A DNA stretch of 64,000 nucleotides from Caulobacter sp. GTDB lineage: Bacteria; Pseudomonadota; Alphaproteobacteria; Caulobacterales; Caulobacteraceae. The notes below the pieces were generated by a model. The model had not been told where the DNA came from, made no database searches, and was given only the letters and a program-made list of their open reading frames with translations. This document shows, piece by piece, positions 56,018 through 64,000 of this stretch. Positions within the stretch are counted from its first letter, which is position 1; each line of letters begins with the position of its first letter. The translations under genes were made by a program, and so were the position numbers. The stretch lies in the NCBI GenBank assembly GCA_030680355.1, contig JAUXVF010000028.1:124001-188000 (forward strand), in the 5' to 3' direction.

Positions 56018-58155
56018 CCGGGGCAACACCCGACCTTACGGATTGCGATCGCGAGCCGATCCATATTCCGGGATCAATCCAGCCCCACGGGGTCATGATC
56101 GTCGCTGAACCGACAACCCTGCGAGTCACCCATGTGGCGGGTGACGCCGCCACGCTGCTTGGCCTCGCCGACTGGCAGGGCAAGATGCTGGGCGACATCC
56201 TGGGCGGCGCCCTGGCTGAACGCCTGGTCGCGCTGTCCCGGCCGGGCGGAGGCGCCGCGTTCCTTGGTCACGTCGAAGGGCCCGATGTGACCCTTGATGC
56301 GTCCGGGCACCGCTCGGGCGATCATCTGATCATTGAACTGGAGCCGGTCTCGGTCACGACCCCGACCATCATGCTGATGGGCGAGGTGGAAGCCACGGCC
56401 GCCCGGTTCGAACGCACGCCGACGCTCGAGGCGCTCTGCGATCTGGCCGCCGTCGAGTTCCGGCGCATCACCGGCTTTGACCGGGTCATGATCTATCGAT
56501 TTCTCGCCGGCGGCGCGGGCGCGGTTCTGGCCGAGGACAAGGCCGAGCACCTCGTCTCGTTCCTGAACCATCATTTTCCCGGCTCCGATATCCCGCAGCA
56601 GGCGCGAGCCCTCTATGTCCGCAATCTGATACGAACGATCCCTGATATCAGCTACGCCGCCGCGCCTCTGGCGCCCGCCTGGCAGGACGCCGATCCGCTC
56701 GATATGAGCGATTGCGTCCTGCGCAGCGTCTCGCCCATCCACCTACAGTACCTGAAGAATATGGGCGTGGCCGCGTCGGCTTCGATTTCCATTGTCAGGG
56801 ACGGGGTGTTGTGGGGCCTCATCGCCTGTCACCACGATACGCCGCGACACCTCCCCTATGACATCCGGGCGGCCTGCCGGTCGCTGGCCGCGTCTCTCGC
56901 ACGACAGATCCGGGCCAAGGAGGAGGGTCAGGCCTATCGGGAGCGCCTTCTTCTCCGCAGTCTCGAAGATGAGTTGGTCGGAGCCTTCGAACGACACGGT
57001 CCAAACCCGGACGCGCTCGCCAAGGACATCGGCGACCTGAAGCGGCTCCTCGCCGCCAACGGCGTCGCGGTGGTGACAGCAGAGGGCATCAAGACGGCGG
57101 GCGACTGCCCGACCAAGCCCCAGATCCGCGCCCTGGCCGCCTGGGCCCAGGCGCGAGACGCGCCCCTGACGACGACCAGTGAGTTGGCGTCAGAGTTCGA
57201 ACCCGCCGCCGAATTCCAAGCGCTGGCAAGCGGGCTCATCGCCCTGGTGATGTCCAGCACCGAGCCCTTCGTCATTCTCTGGTTCCGCGCCGAGGAGGTT
57301 GAGGTCGTGAACTGGGCCGGCAACCCTCACAAGGCGGTGGTCGGGAAGCCGGGTGAGAGCCTGACGCCGCGCACGTCCTTCGAAGCCTGGAGAGAAACCG
57401 TGCGCGGTCGGGCCCGGCCCTGGAGTCTCCCTGAGATCGAGACCGCCGGGCGGCTGAGGGCGGCCCTGCTCGGGGTCAGGCAGAACCAGAAGCTGCGAGA
57501 GCTGAACCACCAGCTCGCCGACTCCATAAAGGACAAGGAAACCCTGCTGGAGCAGAAGGAAGTTCTGCTGCGCGAGGCCAATCACCGCGTCCAGAACAGC
57601 CTCCAGCTGGTATCCAGTTTTCTTGGCCTTCAGGCCCGGTCGCTGGAGGACGCCAGACTCCGCGCCCCGCTGGATGAGGCGCGCCGGAGACTGCACGCCG
57701 TCGGTCTTGTGCATCGCCGTCTGTACCGCGCCGACCAGATCGAGACGATCGAGCTGGCCCGCTACATCGAGGAGTTGATCAGCGACATTCTCGAAACGAT
57801 GGGTCCGGAATGGGCGCAGCAACTGTCCCTGGACCTGAGCCCGGTGTCGATTCCGACCGACCGCGCGGTCATTCTCGGCCTGATTCTGACCGAGCTGGTG
57901 ATCAACACCAACAAGTACGCCTATGGCGGCGCGCCGGGGCAGCTGAGCGTGACGCTCGAGCAGCATCTGTCGTCCTTCCGGCTGATCGTCGCCGATCAGG
58001 GCGCCGGCAAACCCGGTGCCCACGAGGGCTTCGGCACGCGCATGGTGACCGCGATGGTCCAGCAGCTCTCGGGAGTCCTGGAACAGTTCGACAACCAACC
58101 CGGCCTGCGGACGGTGTTGACGGCGCCTGTGGAAGGCCGCCAAACCAACCGGTAG
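56014..58155 (+). CDS. bphP: Bacteriophytochrome sensor histidine kinase
   Basis: A 713-residue red/far-red photoreceptor. PAS: DCDREPIHIPGSIQPHG with Cys11, the biliverdin attachment site. GAF: RVMIYRFLAGG, FPGSDIPQQARALYVRN (DIP at 192-194), the HHDTPR segment. PHY occupies about 320-500, with WFRAEEVEVVNWAGNP. The output is a HisKA_2/HWE-type kinase: LREANHRVQNSLQLVSSFLGLQ with His524, then an ATPase domain with ELVINTNKYAYGG (N box) and DQGAGKPGAHEGFGTRMV. No response regulator gene is adjacent. The gene is coupled to the heme oxygenase; it may be light-regulated in turn. Confidence 0.93.
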   Translation: MTGATPDLTDCDREPIHIPGSIQPHGVMIVAEPTTLRVTHVAGDAATLLGLADWQGKMLGDILGGALAERLVALSRPGGGAAFLGHVEGPDVTLDASGHRSGDHLIIELEPVSVTTPTIMLMGEVEATAARFERTPTLEALCDLAAVEFRRITGFDRVMIYRFLAGGAGAVLAEDKAEHLVSFLNHHFPGSDIPQQARALYVRNLIRTIPDISYAAAPLAPAWQDADPLDMSDCVLRSVSPIHLQYLKNMGVAASASISIVRDGVLWGLIACHHDTPRHLPYDIRAACRSLAASLARQIRAKEEGQAYRERLLLRSLEDELVGAFERHGPNPDALAKDIGDLKRLLAANGVAVVTAEGIKTAGDCPTKPQIRALAAWAQARDAPLTTTSELASEFEPAAEFQALASGLIALVMSSTEPFVILWFRAEEVEVVNWAGNPHKAVVGKPGESLTPRTSFEAWRETVRGRARPWSLPEIETAGRLRAALLGVRQNQKLRELNHQLADSIKDKETLLEQKEVLLREANHRVQNSLQLVSSFLGLQARSLEDARLRAPLDEARRRLHAVGLVHRRLYRADQIETIELARYIEELISDILETMGPEWAQQLSLDLSPVSIPTDRAVILGLILTELVINTNKYAYGGAPGQLSVTLEQHLSSFRLIVADQGAGKPGAHEGFGTRMVTAMVQQLSGVLEQFDNQPGLRTVLTAPVEGRQTNR

Positions 58156-58168
58156 TCACGCGGCCCGC

Positions 58169-59167
58169 GTGATCATCGCCGCCAGGAGTCCGTCCATCAC
58201 CAAGCCCCGCCCCTGGTCCACCCTCAAGCCCGACCCCTACATCATCGCCATCCTGCTGATGGTCGTGCTGGCCAGCCTGCTGCCGGTGCGCGGCGAGGCC
58301 GCGGTCTGGTTCGGCTGGCTGATCAAAGCGGCGATCGCCCTGCTCTTCTTCCTGCATGGCGCGCGGTTGCCGCGCGAACACGTCATCGCCGGCCTGGTCC
58401 ACTGGCGCCTGCATCTTCTGGTGCTGGGGGCGACCTTCGGGCTGTTCCCCCTGCTCGGTCTGGCGATCACCAGGCTGCCCGAGGCGATCCTGCCCGGCCC
58501 GCTGGCGGCCGGGGTGCTCTACCTCTGCCTCCTGCCCTCGACCGTGCAGTCGTCGATCGCCTTCACCGCCCAGGCGCGGGGCAATGTCGCGGCGGCGGTG
58601 GTGGCCGCCTCGACCTCGAACCTGATCGGGGTGATCCTGACGCCGCTGATGGTCGGGGTCCTGCTGCACACCCAGTCCGGCGGCCTGTCGCTGAAGGCGG
58701 TCCAGGACGTCGCCGTCCAGATCCTGCTGCCCTTCATCCTGGGTCAGGCCGCGCGACCGCTGGTCGGCGGCTGGGTGGCCCGGCACGCCCGGCTGGTCAG
58801 CTACACCGACCGGGGGTCGATCCTGCTGGTGGTCTATGGGGCCTTCAGCGCCGCCGTCGTCGGCGGGCTGTGGAAGCAGGTCAGCGGCCGCGAACTGGCC
58901 GTTCTGCTGGTCATCTGCCTGGTCCTGCTGGCTGTCATGCTGACCGCGACCCTGATGGCGGCCAGAGCGCTGAAATTCTCCACCGAGGACGAGATCGTGG
59001 CGCTGTTCTGCGGCTCTAAGAAGGGCCTGGCCACCGGCGTTCCCATGGCCAGCATCCTTTTTCCCGCCGCCAGCGTCGGGTTCATCGTTCTGCCGGTCAT
59101 GCTGTTCCACCAGATCCAGCTGATGGCCTGCGCCGTGATCGCCCAGCGCTACGGGAGACGCCCCTAG
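58169..59167 (+). CDS. Bile acid:sodium symporter family transporter
   Basis: A 332-residue membrane protein with about nine or ten hydrophobic segments. KPDPYIIAILLMVVLASLLPVRGEA, LLFFLHGARLPREHVIAGL, LPSTVQSSIAFTAQARGN and SKKGLATGVPMASILFP match the SBF-like (PF13593) branch of the BASS superfamily. Substrate is unknown; relatives move organic anions with sodium. GTG 58169 starts 13 bases after the phytochrome stop, so it may be in the same transcript. Confidence 0.87.
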   Translation: MIIAARSPSITKPRPWSTLKPDPYIIAILLMVVLASLLPVRGEAAVWFGWLIKAAIALLFFLHGARLPREHVIAGLVHWRLHLLVLGATFGLFPLLGLAITRLPEAILPGPLAAGVLYLCLLPSTVQSSIAFTAQARGNVAAAVVAASTSNLIGVILTPLMVGVLLHTQSGGLSLKAVQDVAVQILLPFILGQAARPLVGGWVARHARLVSYTDRGSILLVVYGAFSAAVVGGLWKQVSGRELAVLLVICLVLLAVMLTATLMAARALKFSTEDEIVALFCGSKKGLATGVPMASILFPAASVGFIVLPVMLFHQIQLMACAVIAQRYGRRP

Positions 59168-59229
59168 CCCGGGCCGCGCCGGCCGTTCTCGGACGATGAC
59201 GGATCGAATTTGAGCGGGTAGAAGCCGGC

Positions 59230-59979
59230 ATGGATTCCTTTCCCCTCGAAGGCCGCGTCGCCCTGGTCACCGGCGCCACCCGCGGTATCGGCCGTGAAGC
59301 GGCTCTGGGCCTCGCCCGCGCCGGCGCCCACATCATCGCCCTTGGCCGCACCCAGGGCGCGCTTGAAGCCCTCGATGACGCCATCTTCGCCGAGACCGGG
59401 CAGCACGCGACCCTCGTGCCCATCGATCTGCGGCAGCCCGAGGGGCTCGACCCGCTGGGCGCCGCCATCCACGAACGCTGGGGCCGGCTCGACATCATGG
59501 TCCATGCCGCCGCCGTCCTGGGCGGATTGACCCCAACCGGCCATATCGACCCCAAACGCTGGGACGAGGCCCTGGCCGTGAACCTGACGGCCACCTGGCG
59601 CCTCATCCGCGCCATGGAGCCGCTGCTGCGGGCCTCGGAGGCCGGCCGGTCCATCTTTCTGACCAGCGGGCGGGCGGTCCGCCCCAAGGCCTTCTGGGGC
59701 GCCTACGCGGCCACCAAGGCCGGTATGGAGGCGCTGGTGCGCTGCTGGGCCGACGAGATGGAGGAAACGCCCGTGCGCGCCGTTCTGCTGGACCCCAACA
59801 GCATGCGCACCCGGATGCGGGCCGAGGCCTATCCCGGCGAGGAACCGGCCACGGTCACCGACCCGGCCGAGATCGCGCCGCTGATCGTGCAGCTGGCCCA
59901 TGCCGACCTGGGCCTGCCGCACAAGACGGTGGTGTTCAGCGACTGGAAAGCCGCCGGCGGCGCATTGCCGGCCGGCTAG
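59230..59979 (+). CDS. Short-chain dehydrogenase/reductase
   Basis: A 249-residue NAD(P)-dependent oxidoreductase. Cofactor loop [23 protein letters not shown]-type motif HAAAVLGG; active site [24 protein letters not shown], with Tyr-x3-Lys present. Substrate unknown. ATG 59230, 62 bases after the symporter gene. It shares a CTAG with the stop of the convergent der. Confidence 0.88.
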   Translation: MDSFPLEGRVALVTGATRGIGREAALGLARAGAHIIALGRTQGALEALDDAIFAETGQHATLVPIDLRQPEGLDPLGAAIHERWGRLDIMVHAAAVLGGLTPTGHIDPKRWDEALAVNLTATWRLIRAMEPLLRASEAGRSIFLTSGRAVRPKAFWGAYAATKAGMEALVRCWADEMEETPVRAVLLDPNSMRTRMRAEAYPGEEPATVTDPAEIAPLIVQLAHADLGLPHKTVVFSDWKAAGGALPAG

Positions 59980-61640
59980 CTCTTCTTGCCCGTGCGGGTC
60001 GTCGGGCGAGGCGGACGGCCCTTGACCGAGCCGCCGCCGCGCAGCTTGTTGATGCCGGGCCGGGCGCCCTTGGCCCCCTTCACCTTGGTGAACTTGGCGG
60101 CGATGGCGGCGCGGGCCTTGGCGGCCTTGACCCCGGTCAGTTTGACGGCGGTCTTCTTCACCGGCTTGGGCAGGGGAACGCCCTCGGCGAGAGCCGTCGC
60201 GGCGGCTTCCGCCTTCTCCGCCTTGGCCTCGGCGGCGAGCGCCATGGCCTTTTCCTTCTTGGCCCGTCCGCCCTGCTGGAACGACGGCGCGCCCCCCTTG
60301 GCCTCACCGTCGGCGTAGGGGTTCTTGTTGCTCTTCATGGTCAGGCGGATCGGCACGCCGGGCAGGTCGAAGCTTTCCCGCATCGAGTTGACGAGGTAGC
60401 GGCGATACTGCTCGGGCATCTGGTCGGCGCGGCTGGAGAACAGCACGAAGGTCGGCGGGCGGGCCTTGATCTGGGCCATGTACTTGGGCTTGACCCGCTT
60501 GCCGCCGACCGAGGGCGGCGGGTGCCGCTGAATGGCCATGGCCAGCCAGTCATTGAGGTCGCGGGTCTTCACCTTGGTCGACCAGTTTTCATAGACCTTG
60601 GCCAGGGCCGGCATCAGCCGCTCGACGCCGCGACCGGTCTCGGCCGAGAGGGCCACGACCGGCGTGCCCTTGACCTGGGGCAGCATGCGCTCGGCGTGCT
60701 CGACGAATTCCTTCAGTCGCCGGTTGGGATCTTCGACCAGGTCCCATTTGGCCAGAACAAAGACCAGGGCCCGGCCTTCGCGCTCGACCAGGTCGGCGAT
60801 CTGCAGATCCTGGATCTCGAAGGGGTGGGTAGCATCCATGACCAGCAGCACCACCTCGGCGAAGGTGATGGCCCGGATGGAGTCAGAGGTGGAGAGCTTT
60901 TCCAGCTTCTCCTGAACCTTGGCCTTGCGGCGCAGGCCGGCGGTGTCGACCAGCCGGATCTTGCGGTCGTTCCACTCCCATTCCACCGAAATGGCGTCGC
61001 GGGTGATGCCGGCTTCGGGGCCGGTCAGCATGCGATCCTCGCCGATCAGGCGATTGACCAGGGTCGACTTGCCGGCGTTGGGACGGCCGACGATGGCGAT
61101 CATGATCGGCTTGTCAGCCTCATCCTCGATCTCCTCGACGCCGAACTCGGTCTCCAGGCCCAGCAGGACGGCATAGAGATCGGCGAGACCTTCGCCATGC
61201 TCGCCGGAAATGGCCAGCGGCTCGCCAAAGCCCAGCGACCAGGCCTCGGCGATGCCGGAATCCCCTGCCCGGCCCTCGGCCTTGTTGGCGGCCAGAACCA
61301 CGGGCTTTTCGTGCCGACGCAGGATGCTGGCGAAGATCTCGTCCCCGGGCGTGATGCCTTCGCGGGCGTCGATCAGGAACAGGACGACCGTGGCTTCCTC
61401 GATGGCCAGCTCGGTCTGGGCGCGCATACGCGATTCGAGGCTGTCGTCGGTGACGTCCTCGAACCCGGCGGTGTCGATCAGGATCAGCTCGAGATCGCCC
61501 AGGCTTCCCGTGGCGAAACGACGGTCGCGGGTTACCCCCGGCCGGTCATCGACGATGGCGAGCTTCTTGCCCGCCAGCCGGTTGAACAGCGTGGATTTGC
61601 CGACGTTCGGCCGACCGACGATGGCGAGTTTGAGGGGCAT
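59976..61640 (-). CDS. der: Ribosome-associated GTPase Der (EngA)
   Basis: A 554-residue protein with two tandem G domains (GRPNVGKST at 8-16; second GRPNAGKST near 183) and a KH-like domain, acting in 50S subunit assembly. Other G motifs are [18 protein letters not shown] and NKAEG in the first, [11 protein letters not shown] and AKWDLVED in the second. From about residue 440 it has a Lys/Ala-rich tail ([23 protein letters not shown] and a basic TRTGKKS end) that is absent in E. coli Der (about 490). ATG 61640. Followed on the same strand by bamB upstream. Confidence 0.96.
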   Translation of the reverse strand: MPLKLAIVGRPNVGKSTLFNRLAGKKLAIVDDRPGVTRDRRFATGSLGDLELILIDTAGFEDVTDDSLESRMRAQTELAIEEATVVLFLIDAREGITPGDEIFASILRRHEKPVVLAANKAEGRAGDSGIAEAWSLGFGEPLAISGEHGEGLADLYAVLLGLETEFGVEEIEDEADKPIMIAIVGRPNAGKSTLVNRLIGEDRMLTGPEAGITRDAISVEWEWNDRKIRLVDTAGLRRKAKVQEKLEKLSTSDSIRAITFAEVVLLVMDATHPFEIQDLQIADLVEREGRALVFVLAKWDLVEDPNRRLKEFVEHAERMLPQVKGTPVVALSAETGRGVERLMPALAKVYENWSTKVKTRDLNDWLAMAIQRHPPPSVGGKRVKPKYMAQIKARPPTFVLFSSRADQMPEQYRRYLVNSMRESFDLPGVPIRLTMKSNKNPYADGEAKGGAPSFQQGGRAKKEKAMALAAEAKAEKAEAAATALAEGVPLPKPVKKTAVKLTGVKAAKARAAIAAKFTKVKGAKGARPGINKLRGGGSVKGRPPRPTTRTGKKS

Positions 61641-61693
61641 TGGGTTTCGAAACGGACTTCCCGCGCCACGTGTCGGGCGCGAACAATGGATAG

Positions 61694-61741
61694 CAGACGC
61701 GCGCGTCTGGAGAAGGGCGCGACCTGCGGGGCCGCGCCCTT
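61694..61741 (-). terminator. Probable terminator after bamB
   Basis: AAGGGCGC (61713-61720) pairs with GCGCCCTT (61734-61741), 12 bases from the bamB stop on the minus strand. The T-rich follow-up is short (TTCT), so efficiency is uncertain. Next to it is a perfect 16-base palindrome CAGACGCGCGCGTCTG (61694-61709), giving a double hairpin in the bamB-der gap. Confidence 0.5.
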
Positions 61742-61752
61742 ACCACAGATCG

Positions 61753-63120
61753 TTAGCGGATCGCCACCAGTTCGCCCTTGTCGGTCACGACGTAGATCAT
61801 GCCGTTGGCCGCGACGGGCGGGACCAGGGCGGCCGAACCGAGCTTGATCGTCTTGGTCACTTCCCCGGTCTTGGGGTTGAGCGCGATGGCCCGGCCATCA
61901 CTGGACACGACCACCAGGCGATCAGACGCCAGCACGGGACCGGTGAACTGCGAGCGGTTCTTGCGCTTTTTCACGCCGGCGTTGAGGTCGGTGATCCAGT
62001 AGACCTGACCGTTCTCGCGCGACACGCAGATAACTTCACCCGCCTGGGAGACGATGTAGGCGACATCGCCGGCGATCCAGGGGCTGGAGGTCGACGCCAC
62101 CGGCAGGGACCAGCGCGCCTGACCGGTGCGCAGGTCCGTCGCGGCGAAGACGCCGCCGTGGCTGGCCGCATAGACGTCGCCCTGGTGGATGACCGGACGG
62201 CCGGCCACGTCGCGAATTTCCGAAAGGGCGCTGGTGCGGCTGGCCTGGGACAGGGTGGTGTTCCACAGATCGTTGCCGTTGGCGGCGCGAATGGCCACGA
62301 CTTCGCCTGAGGCGAAGGCGGCGACGATGGTGTCGCCGGAAATCGCCGGGCTGGGCGAGGAGAGGATCCGCGCCGGTTCGACCAGCGCCTGGAACGTCCA
62401 GCCGGGCGCCCCGGTCGCTGTATCGTAGGTCAGAAGCTCATTGTCGGTGCTGACCGCGAACATGCGGCCATGGTTGACGATCGGAGCCCCGTGCATGGGG
62501 GCGGAGGTGTTCTGCAGCCACCCCGTTTCACCCGTCAGGGCGTCCATCTGGGCGACGATCCGGAAGCCGGTGGCGACGTAGAGCTTGCCGTTTTCAAAGG
62601 CGATGCCGCCGCCGAAGCCGTCCTTGTCGCGCTTGTTGCGCGGCCGGGTCGACTTTTTCCAGACGATCGAGCCGGACTGGGCGTCCAGGGCGACTACGTC
62701 AGTCTCCGCGTCCATGACATAGGCGCGGCCCCCCGCGATGATCGGGGCGACCGTGACGTGGAAGGTGCGGTCGGAACCTTTGCCGAAATTCTTGCGCCAG
62801 GCGATTTCGAAGGCCGGAGCGGCTTCGACGTTCTCGACGTTCTGGTCGCCCAGGCCACCCGGTTGCGGCCAATCCGATTGCGGCAGCGCCGGCGGCAGGT
62901 AGAAATCCGCGCCCTTGAGCACTTCAGACGCCTCGACCCGCTGGTCAAAGGCGATGATCGAAACCCGCTCGCCCTCGCCGGCCACTTCCTGCGGCTTGTC
63001 TTTCTTGCCGAGAGTCACGATCCGGCTGGCGGCCTTGCCGACCGAGCCCACAGTGGAGCAACCCGCGAGCGCCATCGCACCCACGGCGAGGACGGCGATG
63101 AAGCCGTTACGCTTGTTCAT
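61753..63120 (-). CDS. bamB: Outer-membrane assembly lipoprotein BamB (beta-propeller)
   Basis: A 455-residue lipoprotein. ATG 63120 gives MNKRNGFIAVLAVGAMALAGC with lipidated Cys21; the longer open frame upstream is not used. Residues ~60-455 are PQQ-like beta-propeller blades (DVVALDAQSGSIVWKK, YVATGFRIVAQMDALTGETGWLQN, AIALNPKTGEVTKTI). BamB helps the BamA machine assemble outer-membrane barrels such as LptD. It overlaps the YfgM-like gene by 4 bases and precedes der, the usual yfgM-bamB-der order. Confidence 0.92.
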   Translation of the reverse strand: MNKRNGFIAVLAVGAMALAGCSTVGSVGKAASRIVTLGKKDKPQEVAGEGERVSIIAFDQRVEASEVLKGADFYLPPALPQSDWPQPGGLGDQNVENVEAAPAFEIAWRKNFGKGSDRTFHVTVAPIIAGGRAYVMDAETDVVALDAQSGSIVWKKSTRPRNKRDKDGFGGGIAFENGKLYVATGFRIVAQMDALTGETGWLQNTSAPMHGAPIVNHGRMFAVSTDNELLTYDTATGAPGWTFQALVEPARILSSPSPAISGDTIVAAFASGEVVAIRAANGNDLWNTTLSQASRTSALSEIRDVAGRPVIHQGDVYAASHGGVFAATDLRTGQARWSLPVASTSSPWIAGDVAYIVSQAGEVICVSRENGQVYWITDLNAGVKKRKNRSQFTGPVLASDRLVVVSSDGRAIALNPKTGEVTKTIKLGSAALVPPVAANGMIYVVTDKGELVAIR

Positions 63121-63863
63121 TGGGGAGTTCCCTGTTGGGCTTGCGACGCGTCCAGCGACCCGGCGGAGACCGGCGGCAACAGGGCCGCGGCCTTGACCGC
63201 CACGGGGATGGCGCCGGCCGAGCCGGAGTCGATGAGATTGATGGCGGCCTGGGCGCGCTTGCGCTGGCCGTCCGTGGCGCCAAGGACCTGGGACATGAAC
63301 ACGAAGTCGCCCCGCGCCTCGGTGGTCTTGCCGGCCATGAGCCGGGCGAAGGCCAACGCCTCGCGGGCGTTCAGCCGGAAGGGACGCTTGTCTTCCATCA
63401 GTGGGGTCAGCCTCCCCTCGAGGTCCTTGTAGGGAGCCGTATCCAGAAGCGCCAAGGCGGATTTGAGGCGGGCCAGGTCGGCGAGCATCGGATCGGAGGA
63501 CACTGACGCGGCTTCGTCCCACAGCTTGACCGCTTCATCGGTCTTGCCGGCTTCCATCCGCATGCCGCCCTGCTGCAGGAGCGCCAGGGCGCGGTAGCCC
63601 TTGGCGCCCGAACGAGCGACCTCGCCAAATTTGGTGAAGGCGTCGGCCTGGTCATTCTGGGCTCGGGCTTCGAGGGCCTGCATGTAGGTCTCGGAGGCCT
63701 TGTCGGCCCGGGACTTGGTGTAGGAATCCCAGCCCCAGATCGCCAGGGCGGTAATCAGGGCGGCGGCGGCAAGCGCCAGAACCCAGGGCAGAGCCTTCAT
63801 CGCCAGGGCGCGATACCGCTCGCTGCGGATCTGGCCCTCGACTTCTTCAAACACATCGCTCAC
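63117..63863 (-). CDS. YfgM-like TPR protein
   Basis: A 248-residue membrane-anchored protein. GTG 63863 (MSDVFEEVEGQIRSERYRALAMKALPWVL) is followed by one membrane segment (about 26-45) and periplasmic TPR-like helices (QADAFTKFGEVARSGAKGYRALALLQQGGMRMEAGKTDEAVKLWDEAASV). By family it is an ancillary SecYEG translocon/chaperone contact. Order with bamB and der supports this. Confidence 0.85.
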   Translation of the reverse strand: MSDVFEEVEGQIRSERYRALAMKALPWVLALAAAALITALAIWGWDSYTKSRADKASETYMQALEARAQNDQADAFTKFGEVARSGAKGYRALALLQQGGMRMEAGKTDEAVKLWDEAASVSSDPMLADLARLKSALALLDTAPYKDLEGRLTPLMEDKRPFRLNAREALAFARLMAGKTTEARGDFVFMSQVLGATDGQRKRAQAAINLIDSGSAGAIPVAVKAAALLPPVSAGSLDASQAQQGTPQ

Positions 63864-63949
63864 GAACGGGGGCTCCGGAAACCGTCATTAGAGGCCGGGA
63901 ACCTATAGGCAGAGCCGCGCCGCTGCAACGCGGCGCGACAGTCTGGACC

Positions 63950-64000
63950 TCAGGTCTTTTTCGAGAAGTAGGTTTCACCCTCGCCCGGGAAGGTCCGGGA
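63950..64000 (-). CDS. C-terminal end of a gene, possibly panB
   Basis: The last 16 codons plus TGA (TCA at 63950-63952) of a minus-strand gene are visible: SRTFPGEGETYFSKKT. The ARTFPG-like ending resembles the end of ketopantoate hydroxymethyltransferase PanB (...FPGPEH...), but 16 residues are too few to be sure. The start lies beyond the window. Confidence 0.35.
   Translation of the reverse strand, partial: SRTFPGEGETYFSKKT

Overview
The window is 64 kb of G+C-rich chromosome from an alphaproteobacterium, most likely a member of the Caulobacterales (Caulobacter, Phenylobacterium or Brevundimonas type). The reasons are the gene content (an Hda/HdaA-type DnaA regulator, an NDUFA12-like complex I subunit beside a DUF2155 protein, an alphaproteobacterial lptF-lptG-lptD-surA-pdxA-rsmA run), the frequent 1-4 base stop/start overlaps and the many GTG starts. 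The genus is not decided by the sequence. No rRNA, confident tRNA, CRISPR array, prophage or transposase gene was seen.

Layout. 1-2030: end of accC, aat, then a convergent pair encoding a DUF2155 protein and the NDUFA12-like subunit. 2224-4734: a large protein that looks like a degenerate B12-dependent ribonucleotide reductase. 4804-6272: two secreted pentapeptide-repeat proteins. 6280-8061: aspS. 8062-9567: lower-G+C accessory stretch with one unknown, possibly HEPN-like gene. 9568-24296: hdaA, a DUF2254 membrane protein, an aldehyde reductase, ppk1-ppx (polyphosphate) behind a probable Pho box, a toxin-antitoxin pair with twin operators, a HAD hydrolase, a nitronate monooxygenase-like flavoprotein, rnd, purM-purN, and an HTH regulator with a SulP anion transporter. 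24360-26769: ndk and an ABC-F ATPase. 26770-27323: no protein gene, but several hairpins.

27324-30006 (minus): pepA, holC, an I78-type protease-inhibitor lipoprotein and a small cytochrome c. 30161-38039 (plus): the outer-membrane/LPS operon lptF-lptG-lptD-surA continuing into pdxA and rsmA; a long inverted repeat sits between pdxA and rsmA and contains the rsmA ribosome binding site. 38034-44735 (minus): fatty-acid cluster fabD, a secreted unknown, fabG, acpP, fabF, then mltG, yicC and gmk. 44865-46675: a second medium-chain dehydrogenase and a DUF2059 protein. 46914-48233: rpsF-rpsR-rplI with a clear terminator. 48465-55338: dnaB, alr, a Yip1 membrane protein, radA, cvpA and purF. 55460-59979: heme oxygenase and bacteriophytochrome histidine kinase (a light-sensing pair), a bile-acid-symporter-family transporter and an SDR. 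59976-64000: der, bamB, a YfgM-like protein and the last codons of a gene that may be panB.

Most genes are housekeeping: envelope assembly (lptDFG, surA, bamB, mltG), lipid synthesis (accC, fab cluster), purines (purM, purN, purF, gmk, ndk), replication (dnaB, holC, hdaA, radA) and translation. The less usual material is the NrdJ-like protein, the paired four-cysteine pentapeptide proteins, the predicted operators (Pho box, toxin-antitoxin, HTH-sulP), the rsmA leader repeat, dispersed GGGGACA/TGTCCCC hairpins, and the unassigned stretches at 8062-9567 and 26770-27323.
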